From Atriophallophorus winterbourni (lineage: Eukaryota; Platyhelminthes; Trematoda; Plagiorchiida; Microphallidae), in contig JACCGJ010013241.1 in assembly GCA_013407085.1 (NCBI GenBank), positions 1 to 64,000 on the forward strand: a DNA stretch of 64,000 nucleotides, read 5' to 3'. Shown here piece by piece: positions 12,401-27,000 of the stretch; within the stretch, counting starts at the first letter, position 1, and each line of letters begins with the position of its first letter. A program made the position numbers and the translations under genes. The notes under the pieces were generated by a model. That model did not search any database and was not told the origin of the DNA. It saw only the letters and a program-made list of their open reading frames with translations.

Positions 12401-15400
12401 CTGACTTTCGTATACCTGCAACCTTTCGTCATACAGTGATCAACTAGTTGTCGGGGTTTCGGTACGCAATCAAAATCTTGAAACTGTTAAATGAAATTCG
12501 TGAATTTCGTAAACCGTTTCCCGTTATTTATACACTTTGCCTTCTCAAGGTCGTCCTATATTTCCATTTTATGCTCGCCTATATCGAAAAGATGCGATAC
12601 CCATGGAAATTACGTTGTTCACGTGTTCACTTTCTCCTAATCGCTTCACAAATTTATACTGATACATTTTGTGAACACTCACCTAACTTATTTCAATCGC
12701 TGATTCATTGGTTCAATTGTAATATTGAAATTTAATTGTAAAATGCCCAGTAATGTTCCGGTGATTCAATTTAATTCAATTCAATTTTAATGGTCTAAAA
12801 AGCATATAGCTTAACAAAAACCACAGAATAATATGGCCATTACGAATAACATCAGTAGTATATTTGTGACCACTCATCCGTGCCAAGCCCATCGAACTAT
12901 TCACAAAGTTGATCACGACGGTCCACAATGGAAGCACTGGACTTGAGTTTCGCTCTTATTTGAGCTCGTCAGCAGTGCATATCCTCCGCTTCGGGGATGG
13001 GGTTCGAACCCCCGACCACCATTTTAGTCCCATGACTTAACGACATGGGCTACCGTCCACCGTTTGACCGATCGCAATTAGGCGTTTATGAACTGTTCTC
13101 CAGACTGGCACATTTGAGTAGCTTTGTTTGACCAACCAGTTCAGAAGGTGCTAGCAACATCTGTTGTGGTCGCCTAACCGAACAGATCTCCGTGTCAGGT
13201 CTTTCCATCGGATACGGTGTAAGCTAACACCGATTAGATCTGATGGGCATTGTTGTTTAAGCGAGGTTTGGAGAATATGTTGCTTATATTTGTGACAACT
13301 CATCCGTGCCAAGCCCATCGAACTATTCACAAAGTTGATCACGACGGTCCATAATGGAAGCACTGGACTCGAGTTTCGCTCTTATTTGAGCTCGTCAGCA
13401 GTGCATATCCTCCGCTTCGGGAGTGGGGTTCGAACCCCCGCCCTCCTACTGTATAGTCGTGACTCCGGCTGGTTCTGAGTGGTAGTCGTGTGAATAGTTT
13501 ATTTAGGGGATGGTTGGGGGTAACACGTGTGGAACGAGGTCCCATTGAACACAAGCCAGGATCGATTTATCACATGTTTCTGGAACATGATGGCTCACCA
13601 TATTACTGATCATAAGCGGACGTAATTAATAAAACTTGTTTGATAACAAGGATGGTATACTGTTCCTGTGGAATCATTATTTCTCAAAAGTGTATGTTAA
13701 CAATTTTGTAACGGTTTACTACGGTTACCGGACTTCCAAGTGATCCTGCCATTTTGAAGTTCTTTCTCAAAGCTGAGAGATCATACCATCTCCCGGATCG
13801 TTAACCCGAATTCTTTCTCTGATACTTTTTATGCATGTTCTTACCATTATTTTTATTGCGCTTTAGGTTCTCGGTGTATTTCAAAAACAGTCTTCCGTGA
13901 ATGTGGATTTGAACGCTACGCATCGTCTGTGGCGTCCGTCCTCGAGTAGTGGTGCAGTACAATCCTCATCTTCCAGTCTGCTGACCTATCTGATCTGGCT
14001 GATAGCTACTTGTACCACCAACATGGGTCGTGTTTCTATTTCAAACACCATCCGACAGACCCAGACTATCAATCAAACTACTCTATTAAATCTGACTTTA
14101 GAGCTCACGGCACAGCTGAAATCTTCCGCCACATGTTCAGTCGACGTTCGAATAGCTTTGTGCCAACTTTGCAGTCTTCTAGCATACCGAATCGCTGTTG
14201 TCGCGTTTCAACATTCACCACAGCCGGGTTCCACCGATTCCAGCCTGCCAATGTGGAATGCTTTTGCTCCAGTTTTGCCCAAATGTTTGTCCGCTCTTAC
14301 TGATATCCTTCGTGAGTCAAGCTCACAATCTGCTCATCACCTGCGTTTGGCAGCAATAACTGCTTTAGGAGAAATGCTCAGTTGTACCATGTGCTTGTTG
14401 GGTAAAACTATGTGCGACTCAGCTGCAGAGAAATCCAAAGAACTTTCTCAAGCAGATATGCTATCAGGTTTGTGGAAAACTATAGTGCATCATTTACTGC
14501 GCTGTCTTACCTCGCCAAAGGACTCAGTTGTTTCAGGAAACATCCGCTCTTCGAACGTTTCTTCCACGAAGAACGCATCCAATCCAGAACGCGGGGGAGA
14601 AATCACACCATCGAATAAAATTACCGAGCATCATGTCCGAAAGGGTGCAGCACGAGTTCTAGAAACTTATGTTACATCCATTATTGGCACACGCATTCAC
14701 GAGGCTAATGATGAGTCTGGACCCTTGAAAACAGCAGCCAATTCTTGTATAGATGCAATCGCTACACCAGATGTTGTTTCAAACCTTTGGGTCAGTGGAA
14801 TTAAAGGATCTGCGATCACTGATTCTAACATTTCATCAGGACAGCGCCACCAACTTGAACAAGATATCACGATAACTTGCGCAACTGCTCTGGCCGGAAT
14901 AATTCGTCTCAGACCATATTTGTTCACGAATGGTCTTATTGATCGTATAGACGCTACTGCATTCACTGCACTCCTGGAATCACAGACTGAGGAAAATCCT
15001 TGTCATCAAACTGGTTTGGCGGTGAGTAACACAAGTTTCGATTCATTATTAACCAAGACAAACACTTTTCGAATTTGAATCCAATATTAAACAAGGTTGG
15101 TACATCGAAACATGTTGTTCAAACACAATATCAGGGTGATTTCGGATAGAGCATTCAAATGCGCTGCCAATTTAAATGACAATTTTCCTTGATGTTCAAG
15201 GTAATTCTTAGTTGTTTAATGGTCTAAAAAGCATCAAACTTAGCACTAACCATGGGATGGTGAAAATTGAAATAAAAGTGTATAAAACAATCGAATCAAT
15301 TAGATTAAACAGTATATATGTAGTCGGGAACAAATAATTAAATAAAAACTCGTCTAATTTAGTTTTAAGTTCATGCAAGTTATTTGAGTGAGTAATGGTA

Positions 15401-18004
15401 GAAGGTAAACTGTTTCAAGTAAAACAGACACGGACAGAATAAAAATGCTTACAGTTCAGGTGGTAATGGGGTACCACCAGCACCTATTCATGGGTCCGAT
15501 GATTCTGTGTATCCCTTCGCGTGAAGACCCCCTGTAAGGGATGACTTGGGGTATGAAATATTATGTAAAGTAGGATAAGGTCTCTTCTGAATCGCCTATA
15601 TGGAATGTCACACAAATTATGATGAGCTATCCTTTCTTCGTAAGGTTTCTTTCGGATGCCTAGAACTAGTTTGGTTGAGCGGTGATAGATTCGCTGCATA
15701 AGTTCTACATCTTTCGGGAGCTACGTGCACAATGACTGCACAGCGTATTCAGTGACTGGTCTCAGGTAATTATTCATGATCCGTTGGAATATCCTGGGTG
15801 AAAATTTCCCAAATACCCCTTTGAGTTGGTCGAGGCAGTGGTTGTTTGAAGTACGGTTTTTAAGCTGCGGGATATCCAGATTACAAAAATATTTTTGTTT
15901 ACTGCGCTTTTCAAAGCCATGTGAAACTATCTTATATATGAGATCCACTTTCTTCTCTGTATTCATGATTTGTTTTTTATGATTTAATACTGGATTATTT
16001 GATGAAGTAATCAATTCACCTTTCCGTTTGACTCAATTATTGGGGTTAATCACTTCAATACTGGATATCACGAAAATCGACTCGGTTTAATCAAAAACAC
16101 CGTCACGCGCAGGCGATTTGTCTAAAAGCACTTCCATTGGTATAAATTACAAGCTAACCGAAACCAAAGTTGCTCATCTGAAGCGTGGGGGATCTAAATC
16201 ATTGATGCGTCGTCGCTCTATACTTGTAAGCTAATGTGGAATGTGGACTTCTCTGCACACTGCTTGTGATTTGCAATCTCAAATCGCGGTGGAGTATGAA
16301 TTGAGAAATTCACACTCGACAATACTTTTCACACAATCATTTGTTTTTCCGTCTATTCTTCGTAGACCGGCAATGGTGTAATGCTTGCCTGGCGAGATTT
16401 TGAGTACACATCATAGCGGCACATAGCTGACGATTACTAACGTACCTGGATTCTCGTTATACTCGCCCTCCTAATAGATCACAACTAATGAAAATAACAG
16501 TGACATGCAATACATTTTTCTAAAGTTAGAAAATATTTATCTTAATGCACATGATCTGTTATTTGTTAATAACGATCTGTTAATAATAAAATATCAGGGA
16601 AAGTCCAAATAATAAACGAATGCTTCCAAAGAATTTAGCGGGTTCGAAATGAATTATTTCTTAAATTGAGATTTGGAGTCTTTTCAAAAGTTAATCAAAC
16701 AATTATTGACAATGTGTGCCGTTATTGTATTCAGCACGAGCTAATTGCTAAATCCGATCGCAATTTCGATAATTATTTTAATCCTTACTTGTTTTATATC
16801 CAAGGCTTTGCCACTAATAAATAACATATTTTGACTTGGATTTTGATAGGGGAGGCTCCTTTCAATGGCTGCGACCGGTTTGCTAGTGCCTTTGGCTAAT
16901 CCATCCAAATTGGCTACTCAACCTGCTCAACGGCGATACAGCTTCATCACAACTCTTGCTCAAACATTGCTTTCGCGTCAATCAGGTCAAGGTACGCAAG
17001 GACATGGATCAGCAGCCGCAGCATGTAGACGATTATTGATGGATCAGCGTTTCATGGCGGCTGTGTTCCAGCACCTCAAAAGTCTTCACTCCGTGATTCG
17101 GGCTAAAGCATACCTTGTTTGCTCCGGGATTTTGACCGTGTGTCCCAAAGAAAGTCTTCCGCTCGCATTTGATGCAAAATTACCTGCTTATTTGGAGCGT
17201 GATTTAAAAGTCGCACGCACTCTACAGCATCGGCAGTTTGGAAGTGATCCAACAGGCTTGCTGTCTTCAGACATGGATTTGACAGATTCCGCGTCCGGCG
17301 TCTACATTGCATCGTGCGGCCTTTACTTCTCCGAACTCCTGGTTTCATATCTCATTCCACTTGTATGCCAACGCATTTTGACTCCGATGGTTAATCACGT
17401 CAACGGTGCCTCGAATACGCGTAAGTTATCGCGTGCAGCTTCAGTCAATTCAACCACCAGGAAGACCTCGATAGAAAGTGCTACTGCCTTGGCCAACGCA
17501 AATGCGAGCGTGATACGGATCTGGCTCCCTGCATTCATGCGCCTTCCGGGTCTTCTTTCAGTTTGCCCGAGCGTTCAGGCAGACCTGTTGTTGAAAAATT
17601 CTCAAGGATCTATGATACGTGGTTCACAGCAGCTTTCATTCGATTTTATCAAGTTCTTGGGCCAGCTCCTAGACTTATTGACATCAGTGGATCCGATCAG
17701 TACTGCAGGTTTGCCATTCATTGTTTGAGCTCTTATTGAACGCTGTTTTAATCTGGCGTAGTGATGATCTTAATTTAAATTTTATCGCAACACATCTTTC
17801 CTTTAGAACCCCTATATTCTTAACACATCATGTAACTATTCGTTTCGTCGTTCTATTCTTAAAATATAGTCATTTAGCACGAAACCTGTCAAGTGGTGTG
17901 TTATGGAAAAATTTGACAAACGATTATTTCATCCAAGCATCGGTTTTGCTTCCAAGCAACATTTTGTCGAAACTAGTCATATTATAACTGCGTGAAGATC
18001 GGAA

Positions 18005-18048
<44 letters not shown>

Positions 18049-21000
18049 TTTGATTACTTCGATTCTCTCTGGTATAGAGAAATATTGCAAAACAGTTCTT
18101 ATCCTTGCAACATTTCCATGTGATACACGCCATAATTTTCTTGATGAAAGGACGCCCTATATTGAGGCATTTTCGGAGGAAAAAACTCACAAATATGTCA
18201 AGACGAGTATTCTGAATTTATCTTAAATACGTTTGCAAGGTAGTTGCTGACACCGTAGAACTAAATTATTGAAAACATCTCGTTAAATTGTTAAAAACGA
18301 TGTGCAACTCAAAATATTTACCCTGCTATTACGAATAATATCTGGAGGGATCGCAATCCCTTTCGGGACAGAACGCCGCTCTTCCAACTTCAATCGATTG
18401 GTTTTACTTTCTACAGCTGTGGCTGCTGGAGTCCACCAACCGGGAACGCTGGAAAATCAGATGCTTGGAATCACGTTGACAATTACGGAAAATCTTTGTC
18501 GAGAACCCGAATTGGTACAAGCCCGTGCCCGAGATTGTGTGAATGACATTCTCTCGGTCCTTGCTCGATTGGCAGTCGCGCAACGAGCGAGAACAGAGAC
18601 TCGAGCGATTTGCGTACAGGTACGAATCCGTAGTTTTTGTACGAGTTCCTGTAGCGTTGTACTGACTCGTCGTAAAACGCGTGTAAAATTTTGTACTGTG
18701 TTTTGTATTATCGTCTCTTTCGAATTCTTATAATATTCATCGCCCCTTCAAATCTAAATTTTAATTGAACTGTTACGAGTTGTATGCATACGTCTTATTT
18801 CTGCCACTAGAATTTCGCTGCAACGTGGAATGTATACCTGCTATATATTTCTGTTATGAATGCGTTCGCAATTCTTGATGAATCTGATACTTGCCAAAGT
18901 TATTATACTGGTGTAGACCAGTAATTACGCGATTTGCCGGTTGAATATAAGTGGTTGTTCAGAGAGATCTGTTTGGTAAAATACTTTTGGCGCCGTTCTC
19001 AAATCTGTCACCGGCACAAAGAATTTGTTTGATTGATTCGAATGCAAAATAATAAAATCAAAACACGTTTGATCGCTAGATTTTCGGCATCGATGCCGAC
19101 ATTTTGATTGGAAAACACAATTTAGTCGGTAAGCGACCGTGAAAAAGGCATCCGTTTCCTGAACGACGTGAAAAAGTCCGTTTCCTGAACGAAAACGAAT
19201 AAGACGATGATACTTGAATACAGACAATGTTTGATGTGAGATAAACTGTTCGAAACGTGTATGGTCTCGTCAGACGACAAAGGGAAAACGCCGAACGCTT
19301 CCCATACCGTTCTTGTCACAAATTCATGAAGGTTCGACGAAAATAACGCTTCACATCTCTCAAATTGTCTACGCAGCCTATATTTAACTTACTTTCAAAT
19401 GTTTTTAACATTTTGAGTATGGATGTCATCATAATTACCGTTCAACGAATGCTCCTGATGAATGATAAAACTGTGAGTGTAGATTCCATCGTTCATAACT
19501 CCAACTCCAGTGTGAGCTGCTCAGCTGGCCTGGTTACAGCAAGTACCATACGTTTCAACGAAAAATGATACTCTGGTGTCTTGTTTTTCTAAAATAGGGA
19601 TAATAGCGCACACGGATCCTTATCCTACTGTCCCTACCGGATGAGTGCAAACAGCACGAAACCGGTCGTGTGGTGTGTGTGATGGAACTGCATGCAAATT
19701 AGGATTTTTGGTAAAAGTCTTTGTTTAAGTATGCATGCACGTATGCGTGTAGATATTTTAATGATATTCATTTCGATTTAAGCATCCATGTTGCGCGGTA
19801 GACTCACTGCTCCAACGTGGATTTAATAGTACCTCAAAAAGAATTTTTTTTAAATACGTATGGCATTTCATGGTGCTAGACAATCATCTCATGGTACCTT
19901 GATTGTGGTACGGTTGCTTACACATCGTTAACTTATTTAAAACCCTACTTGCTGTAACCAGGCCAGCTGAGCAGCTCACACTGGAATCTGAAGTATGAAC
20001 GATGGAATCTACACTCACAGTTTTATCGTTCATCAGGAGCTTTAGTCGAGCATTTACTTTGTGGGGCTCTTGTATAATTGACTTAATAGATCAAAAGGTT
20101 GTGACCTCATTTGGTTGTATAATTAATAGTGCTTTTTTGATTAGCTGATATTCCAGTCGAAACTAAGCACCCCTCGACTGATTTCCTGGTATCTACAAGC
20201 ACCTGGTCAGGATCTGCGACCATGCAGAGTAAACATGATTATTTTATTAGCGTAATGCATTTTTCGCCCATATGTCAATCATTTGCGAAGAAACGCCAGT
20301 GTCAATTCAATCCACAGCGGATTCCTAGTTCAACTATTATTGAATCGTTTATTTTTTGCTTTATTTGGTCCTTTCATTATTTGGTTGGCAAAATACTTCT
20401 ACCTATTCTTCTAAGTTTCCTGCCGTAGGTTGCACATTCAAGCTGGTAATATTCACCTGCTTGTTTTTCGTTCCTAATCCTACATATTTGGCTGATTCAT
20501 CTTCGTTTGGGGCGTCGCTCGTTCCAGCTTCCGCTCCAATCCTATAGGCATGTGGTACATAAAGTTACGCCCTCATGACTCCAAGGAAAGCTGACACAAC
20601 GGTATCGTTCGTCATTCATCAACCAAATTATTGTTGTCATGACGACAACAAAAATTCTTCACGTTATTTAGGAAGCAGCTGGATGAACTAGTAAAGCAAA
20701 CCGGTTTTTTTGTATTTGACGGAAGTCTTTACGTGATCAATGTAGTGTCAATACATGCTCAATCCATGCTTAGCAAACTGATGCAGGCCCACCGGCATAG
20801 TAAGGTTGTTGAGGGCATGTTTTCACTGATCAATGATTGTGCAATTGGACGCATTTTCGGTTCAATATGCTGAATTTCATTCTCGAATAAACGCAGCTGA
20901 TAAAATTACAACAGTTTTGAAAAAATAGTATATATGTTGTAGATTATTTCACGGTTCGCTGAGATTCTTTTGGGCGGTAGTGCACTCGGTGATTCAACGA

Positions 21001-24000
21001 CCAGCCTCATAGACGACGAGCGACCTTCTTCATACTATGGCGAGCGCTCGGACACAGAATACGATAAAACAGGAAGACCACTGAGTGCAGACGTCAATAT
21101 ACTATTGAATGAATTGAATTCCATCAACGTACACGGCCGCACGCACAGTTACGGTGACTTGCTATCGGACGCTCCATCCTCGTCCATGACAGTCATACTA
21201 CGGTCAACCTTCAGCGAACGATTCCGGTACAAGAACTTCATCCCAGCGAGGAAGGCCTCCTGGAGGTCGAGTCCTACCCGGAACATTTGGATCTGCTGTA
21301 CAGGCCCCGAATGAACATACCCTCGACTCGATCATTCAGCTTGTCAACAAAATGATGATTTGCTATGTAAGTGCTCACATATACACTATGCTGCATGATA
21401 GCTTTGCAAACATTTGCTGAAAAATTTAACACTCTGTTTCAAGCTGGCCCTCATCACCCCGACCATTTCCGATTTAGTCTATTATATCCATTCATATTCA
21501 TCCTTTGGTGAATATGCTTTACATTTCTAAGAAAATAGTTTGGTTCCATGGGGGTGTCCACGCACGTGTGGATGGCGTTAAACCCATGGGCTTCGACGAA
21601 AAAATCCGTATTTACATGCATGTCAGCCTTATTCAACAATGGCTTACAAAGTTCATACCTTGGTTATGCTTTATCCACTGTTTCAAGGCATGCATATGCT
21701 GATCGTACTGTCCTTACCTGTGTGTAATGGAAATGCATCCAGATGTGGATTGTTTGGCTATGTTCAACAAAGTCAACTGTGAGTATTTCCAATACTTTAT
21801 ACAAACGTTCTAACAAGATAAAGATCAGTCCGCTTCGTAGGTTTATGTCGATCTCTAAATCAACGAAATCGACAATAGAAAACATTTTGGTAGGTAATGA
21901 AAAATTAAAACTTTTTCTAATGTTTTAATTCCCTCCTTGCAAGTTAGAGTGCGCTAATTCAAAACTTAAAACATTCAAAAAATGAATAATTTCACGTAAA
22001 TCCATTAATTTAGATGCCATGAAGAGCTTAGATTAATCGTATCTTGGGCAACCGCTCAAAGATAGCTTTCCTCTGAACTTGTATATTCGTATTGTACCAA
22101 TGCAAAGGGATTTATTTACCCTCAGTTTCAACGTTTTCGGGGAAGTTTAATCGATACGCAATAGCGAATAAAGTTTTTAGCAGTGTTCAAGGCTACAGGA
22201 AATACTAACATAACACCATAGTTACACCCTCCACATCCAATACTTCAAAGAAGTATATTAAAAGGTCCAGCCAAATGAATGCTTGGCCACGTCTGTAATG
22301 AGATGATGAGATGATATTTTTATTAAGATGATTATTATTCACGTTATTGTGCACCAATCGGTATTCTTTCTCTCGTGATAACTAGATTAGCACATAAAAG
22401 TGATTTCGATTATTTCGTGTTTGTGTTCTCTATATGTACTGCACATATTATTGAAATCTTAATAAGTGTTCCTTCGTTCCACCAGACTAAATAAAGTGAG
22501 TTTTTTGGCGGCTAACCGGTTTGAGGTAAACGTTTCCTAACACATGCGCGTTTTCGCAGTTCCAAATAGACACTTGTCCATTCTTATCACTGCATAACCC
22601 GCATTTTCGTTTGAGTTTCTGTAACACAAAGTCTGGTGCCATAAAATTTGAAAGAGCGAATCCAATGACTTGCAATTTTGTGTGTCATGTTACGCCACTA
22701 CTTTTATACTGTTAGAAAACAGTGTATTACATCCCGTTATGAAGGATGCCCCTTTACAAAGTTTGACAATTTTTGTATCAACCTTTAAACACGTGCTAGT
22801 ACTGAACCTGGTAAGTTATAAGGATCAGTGTTTGATCGGCTCGCTAGCATTTCACCGTGAATCCCAATCAATTATCATTCTATTTTTCGCCGATCTCGTT
22901 ACGTCAAACAGCATTTTACACTCGGTTCTAATTCAAATTCTATCAACCTTGTACATTCATATAAATTGCAAAAGTGATTCGTCTACTACTGGACGCTTTG
23001 CTTACATTTCTTATTCGTGAAAGTTAGTCGAAATTCATATTTTTCCATTCTTTATGGAAAATACCAGCTTTTGAGTGTCGTCAGATTGGGTTAACGCTGA
23101 TGGCTTTAGCGGGTGATTTTTGTCTTAAAGTCAGAATCTATAAATGAGTAGTATATAAAGGATGGGGATGTCAGCACCAAAATATATTGAGTATTGTATA
23201 AAGTTTGAAATGCAAGACGGAAACGCGATGTGGTTGTTTGAATAGATGTTTGACGATCACCGCTTTGTCAGAGTACATCTGAAAGTTTCAGATCAAAGAT
23301 GGTTCAGATCAATGCAAACGAGTACTGTGAACTTGTAGTGTATGACGTCGTGTGTTGAATCCCGCAACTGACTCGAAATGCTGCTGTTTGGTTTGCTCTT
23401 AAAAGCGACATGAATTTGTGTCGTGGGGTAATGGAATAAATGCAGACAAAATGCAGCGAATAGATCAATAATTTTTTTTGAAAATTACCATTTAAGACCA
23501 CCTGCACATATTCTACTGGCGAGTGCGAGTTCAAAGATGTCTCGATTAACAACATGTGTACTAATCTTTTGTTATTCTAATTCCAGATTATGCAATAACA
23601 GAATTCCCTTCTTTGTACTAATCAGGCCTTTTTGTTCCGTTTCATTTCACAGGCAGATCGTCTTATTCACACTTCCGAACTAACTACCCCCACTGCATTT
23701 ATTCGTTTATTGATTATATTGCTGCGTGCCAAAAGATCATCCTTCGCTTCGCCATCTAACTTAACTCCCACTAATACCCATTGTCCTACCCCTGACGGTG
23801 ACTGCGTCCAACAAACCGAGTCATCTCATTCAGCACGTTCACTTGTGCTCAACATGGGCGTTTACGGATTGGACGTGTTGCTTGTTCGACTCTTGGCCTC
23901 ACAACTTTTATCACCCGTGGATTTTGTCACTACCCCAAACTCAAAAATGACACAAGGTTCTGTGGCCTCCGGGCTGTGTGTATCTTTGTTTCATCTTGTA

Positions 24001-27000
24001 CCGTTGTTATTGCGCTGGCCAGATGAAGTCAAACCGGGCCGCTTGATCATTGAATTACACTTGCTCGAAATCACCGCGATGGCTTGTGTGGAATTGGGTG
24101 AGCTGTTACTTCCTGTTTCTGCAACCCCCGTGGATTCGCCTTGTCACACCACGAGACGCTCTGCCAGTCAGTGTTCCAGCTCTCCAAAAGCCAAAGTGGG
24201 TCCGCTTTATAAACGATTTTGTTCAATCGGTTGATTGACAACAGTGTCTTCTGTTCCAGATTGTTCCTGATAAAGCTTCGCCACAAAACGTTTAATTTGT
24301 TATCGCGTTCCGTGGATAAATTATCATTGCCATTCCGCTCTGTCAAGTATATTCTGTAGGGGTTCGCCGGTGGTGTTGTGACTACCGTCGGTACGTCGCT
24401 GATGTCTGTTTGTTTGCTTTTAGTAGCACGATGATTAACAAATAATTCATGCTTTGAGATTAAAATTTGTATGTGTATCGGGTGTTGTCCAAACGGTATG
24501 CGTTGACCTCTTGTTGGTCATTTAGAAGTTTCGTCATCAACCTAGAAGAAATAGCTAACAACGCTTCCTTTGAAGTCACTCTTGGTCATGGGCTTTGTGC
24601 GACATTCGTTCGTTTCAAGGCTCACTAAACCTATTCTTCACTGTCTCCACCTGATGACAGCAGGTAACCGGAAACTGGTTGAGGATTTTAAGTGCTGGGG
24701 ATTCGAGCATAACAATACATTTGACATTCGTATGTGTCTTGATCGTTTGATTTTCAACCAAGTCAGTTACGTGTTTTTTATTGGGTTACGCGCGGCAAAA
24801 CAGTGAACGTTCAATGTGATTTATTTTTCATCTTTCTAAAATGAACTTGCTGTTAGTCATTGTTTTTTAGAGCTTTTAAGAAACATATTTTGCCGGTTAG
24901 TGATGTCGCGTGTTGGTCTAGTAGAAACTAGCATGCAGCATTTCCAATTAATCTTAGGTAATGAGGCATTGCAGTTGAAGACATCACATTGCTTTTGACA
25001 TCGAATTTCATTCTTGTTCTAGTGCCTACCACCTCGTTCGCCCAGCAAGCCAGCTATTCGCACGCCGAGAATCAATACTCGCACTGCTTCCCGGTCAGAC
25101 CCAGTGGGTTATCCCAGGGCAAACGCTGTCCCCATTTGCCTCGCGCTGACAGCAGGATTGAAAGCGATGAACGCACTACTTGCCTATGTGGCTGACGTTG
25201 TGCGGTTCGCCATTGCGGCCCGATCCGCACACTCCGAACATGGTGAATCGTCCGCTATTGACGCAGAGGAAGTAAGTCTGCTGTTTTCTACCATTCTGGA
25301 CTCGACCCGAAATCGGGCTTCCCTTGCAATACTCTGAGAAAATGTATGATAAACCGTGGTATGTAGCATTACGATGTGAAATGTCTTGTACTGTTTCGAA
25401 AACCATCTACAATAATTCAAGGCCTGTGGATCCTGATCGTACTGTCCCTACCTGATGAGTTCAAGCAGCACGAAACCAGTGAGATCGAAATGCATGCAAA
25501 TGAGCATCTTTTAACTTAGAATCACCCATAAAATCACCGTTTTCTGTCCTGTTACAAGGACGTTATCAGCTTTATGCCTGTGTATACAGCAATGTTCCAT
25601 GTCTTGTTTATAAATCACTTGAAATTGAGCGTTATAGGTTACTCTGACTTTGAAGTTGAGAAAAATCCTTGTATAGCTAAGGGATCACGCTTCCAGATAA
25701 TAGCATCTACCAAGTTGATATTGTGTAGGTTTGCTGTCAAAGTAGATGATATCCTCAGCAAAAACCATTTTGGTAGCGTTCGTATTCTTCACTACTTTAT
25801 TCACTTACTGCTGTGTTCGTGATTGGTTTATCACACCATCACATTGCGCCAAGAACGTTTTCGCAATGGCCCTAAGTGCCATCCAATTAGATAAGCTGGT
25901 TGACCAACGCAGTTGTCGAATGCATACCGTCTCTCATTGGTGCATATATCGCATTCCATTGGCTATGCTGATTGATCGATAGCTGTTGAATGCCAGGTTT
26001 GAAGCCAAATCTTGATTTGATGTATTTATCCTACTGGCGAGTGCTGGGGTATGATTCCAGTTGAAGTGGTGTCCTTCTTGGTCGGCATACAATAAGAACA
26101 GAGATTTCTGGTCACAGCTTCGATCGTTGGTTCTTGTCCTTGTAGTCTTGTCGCGAGTCTCTTCCGAGTTGTTTTACATTGTCGCATTGTGAACAAGATA
26201 CTGTAAACAAAGTTTGTTGAGCCTTCGTCCATGCGTTCCCACATTTGACTGTTTAAAGTTTTCTTCTATGCGTTTTCCTTGATTATTTTTTATGTACTTT
26301 TTGCACCTTGCAACAGCTCAACGGTGATGCGTTGCAGTCGAGATCCTTACGCAGCTTTGTGTATGACCCATTGAATAGATCATTTGTCTAAATTTCACCG
26401 TAGCCTATGTTTAAATTGCTGTGGTCTACTTCTTTCGAGCGTTCAAGGAGAAATGGAATTCACTTCCAGAGAATATCGCCAAATGACGCAGGACCATGCT
26501 TCGAATTAATGTGGAATAGATCATTACAAGTGCTTCAAGTCAGTAGATTTTATGCCGGTGTTCGCTTAGAAAATAAGTTCATCTGGCAAAGATATTTTAT
26601 TCCGAATTCAATGAAAAACATTTTGTTCACGAGTAAATGTAGCTCAACGCAGTGATTATGAATAACATCTGTGTAGATTATGATGCAGTGAATCGCATAA
26701 ACAAAAGTTCCAAGGCATTTTGTAGAAATGATTGATAAGCAAATGAACTCAGTACGTTTGATCAGGGTAGAAAAGATAGATTTTGAAAACCTGAGGTTTG
26801 CAGTGATAAACCAACCAATCTTCAAAATATATTAGAGCCATTTTTCATCCGTGTGCGAGAGAGAAAAAACACTCCCACCATTTGGGTAATTTTCGAGGCC
26901 CTTTATCTGCACGAGATCCTGTAAAATACTCAGAGCTAACCGTTGCAGCCCATATAAATACAATGGGGACATCGTCTGCTCTCGTCAGAGGTTCCAGTAT

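Larger units (their letters stand above)
18620..20942. other. ULK4 intron 8 with foldback element
   Basis: Carries the inverted repeat at 19451-20040 with a hammerhead-like core in its loop. The flanks show no other recognised feature. Confidence 0.7.

Noticed and set aside
13420..13450. Functional tRNA gene around GGGTTCGAACCCC
   Set aside because: No complete cloverleaf or acceptor stem; it is a SINE head.
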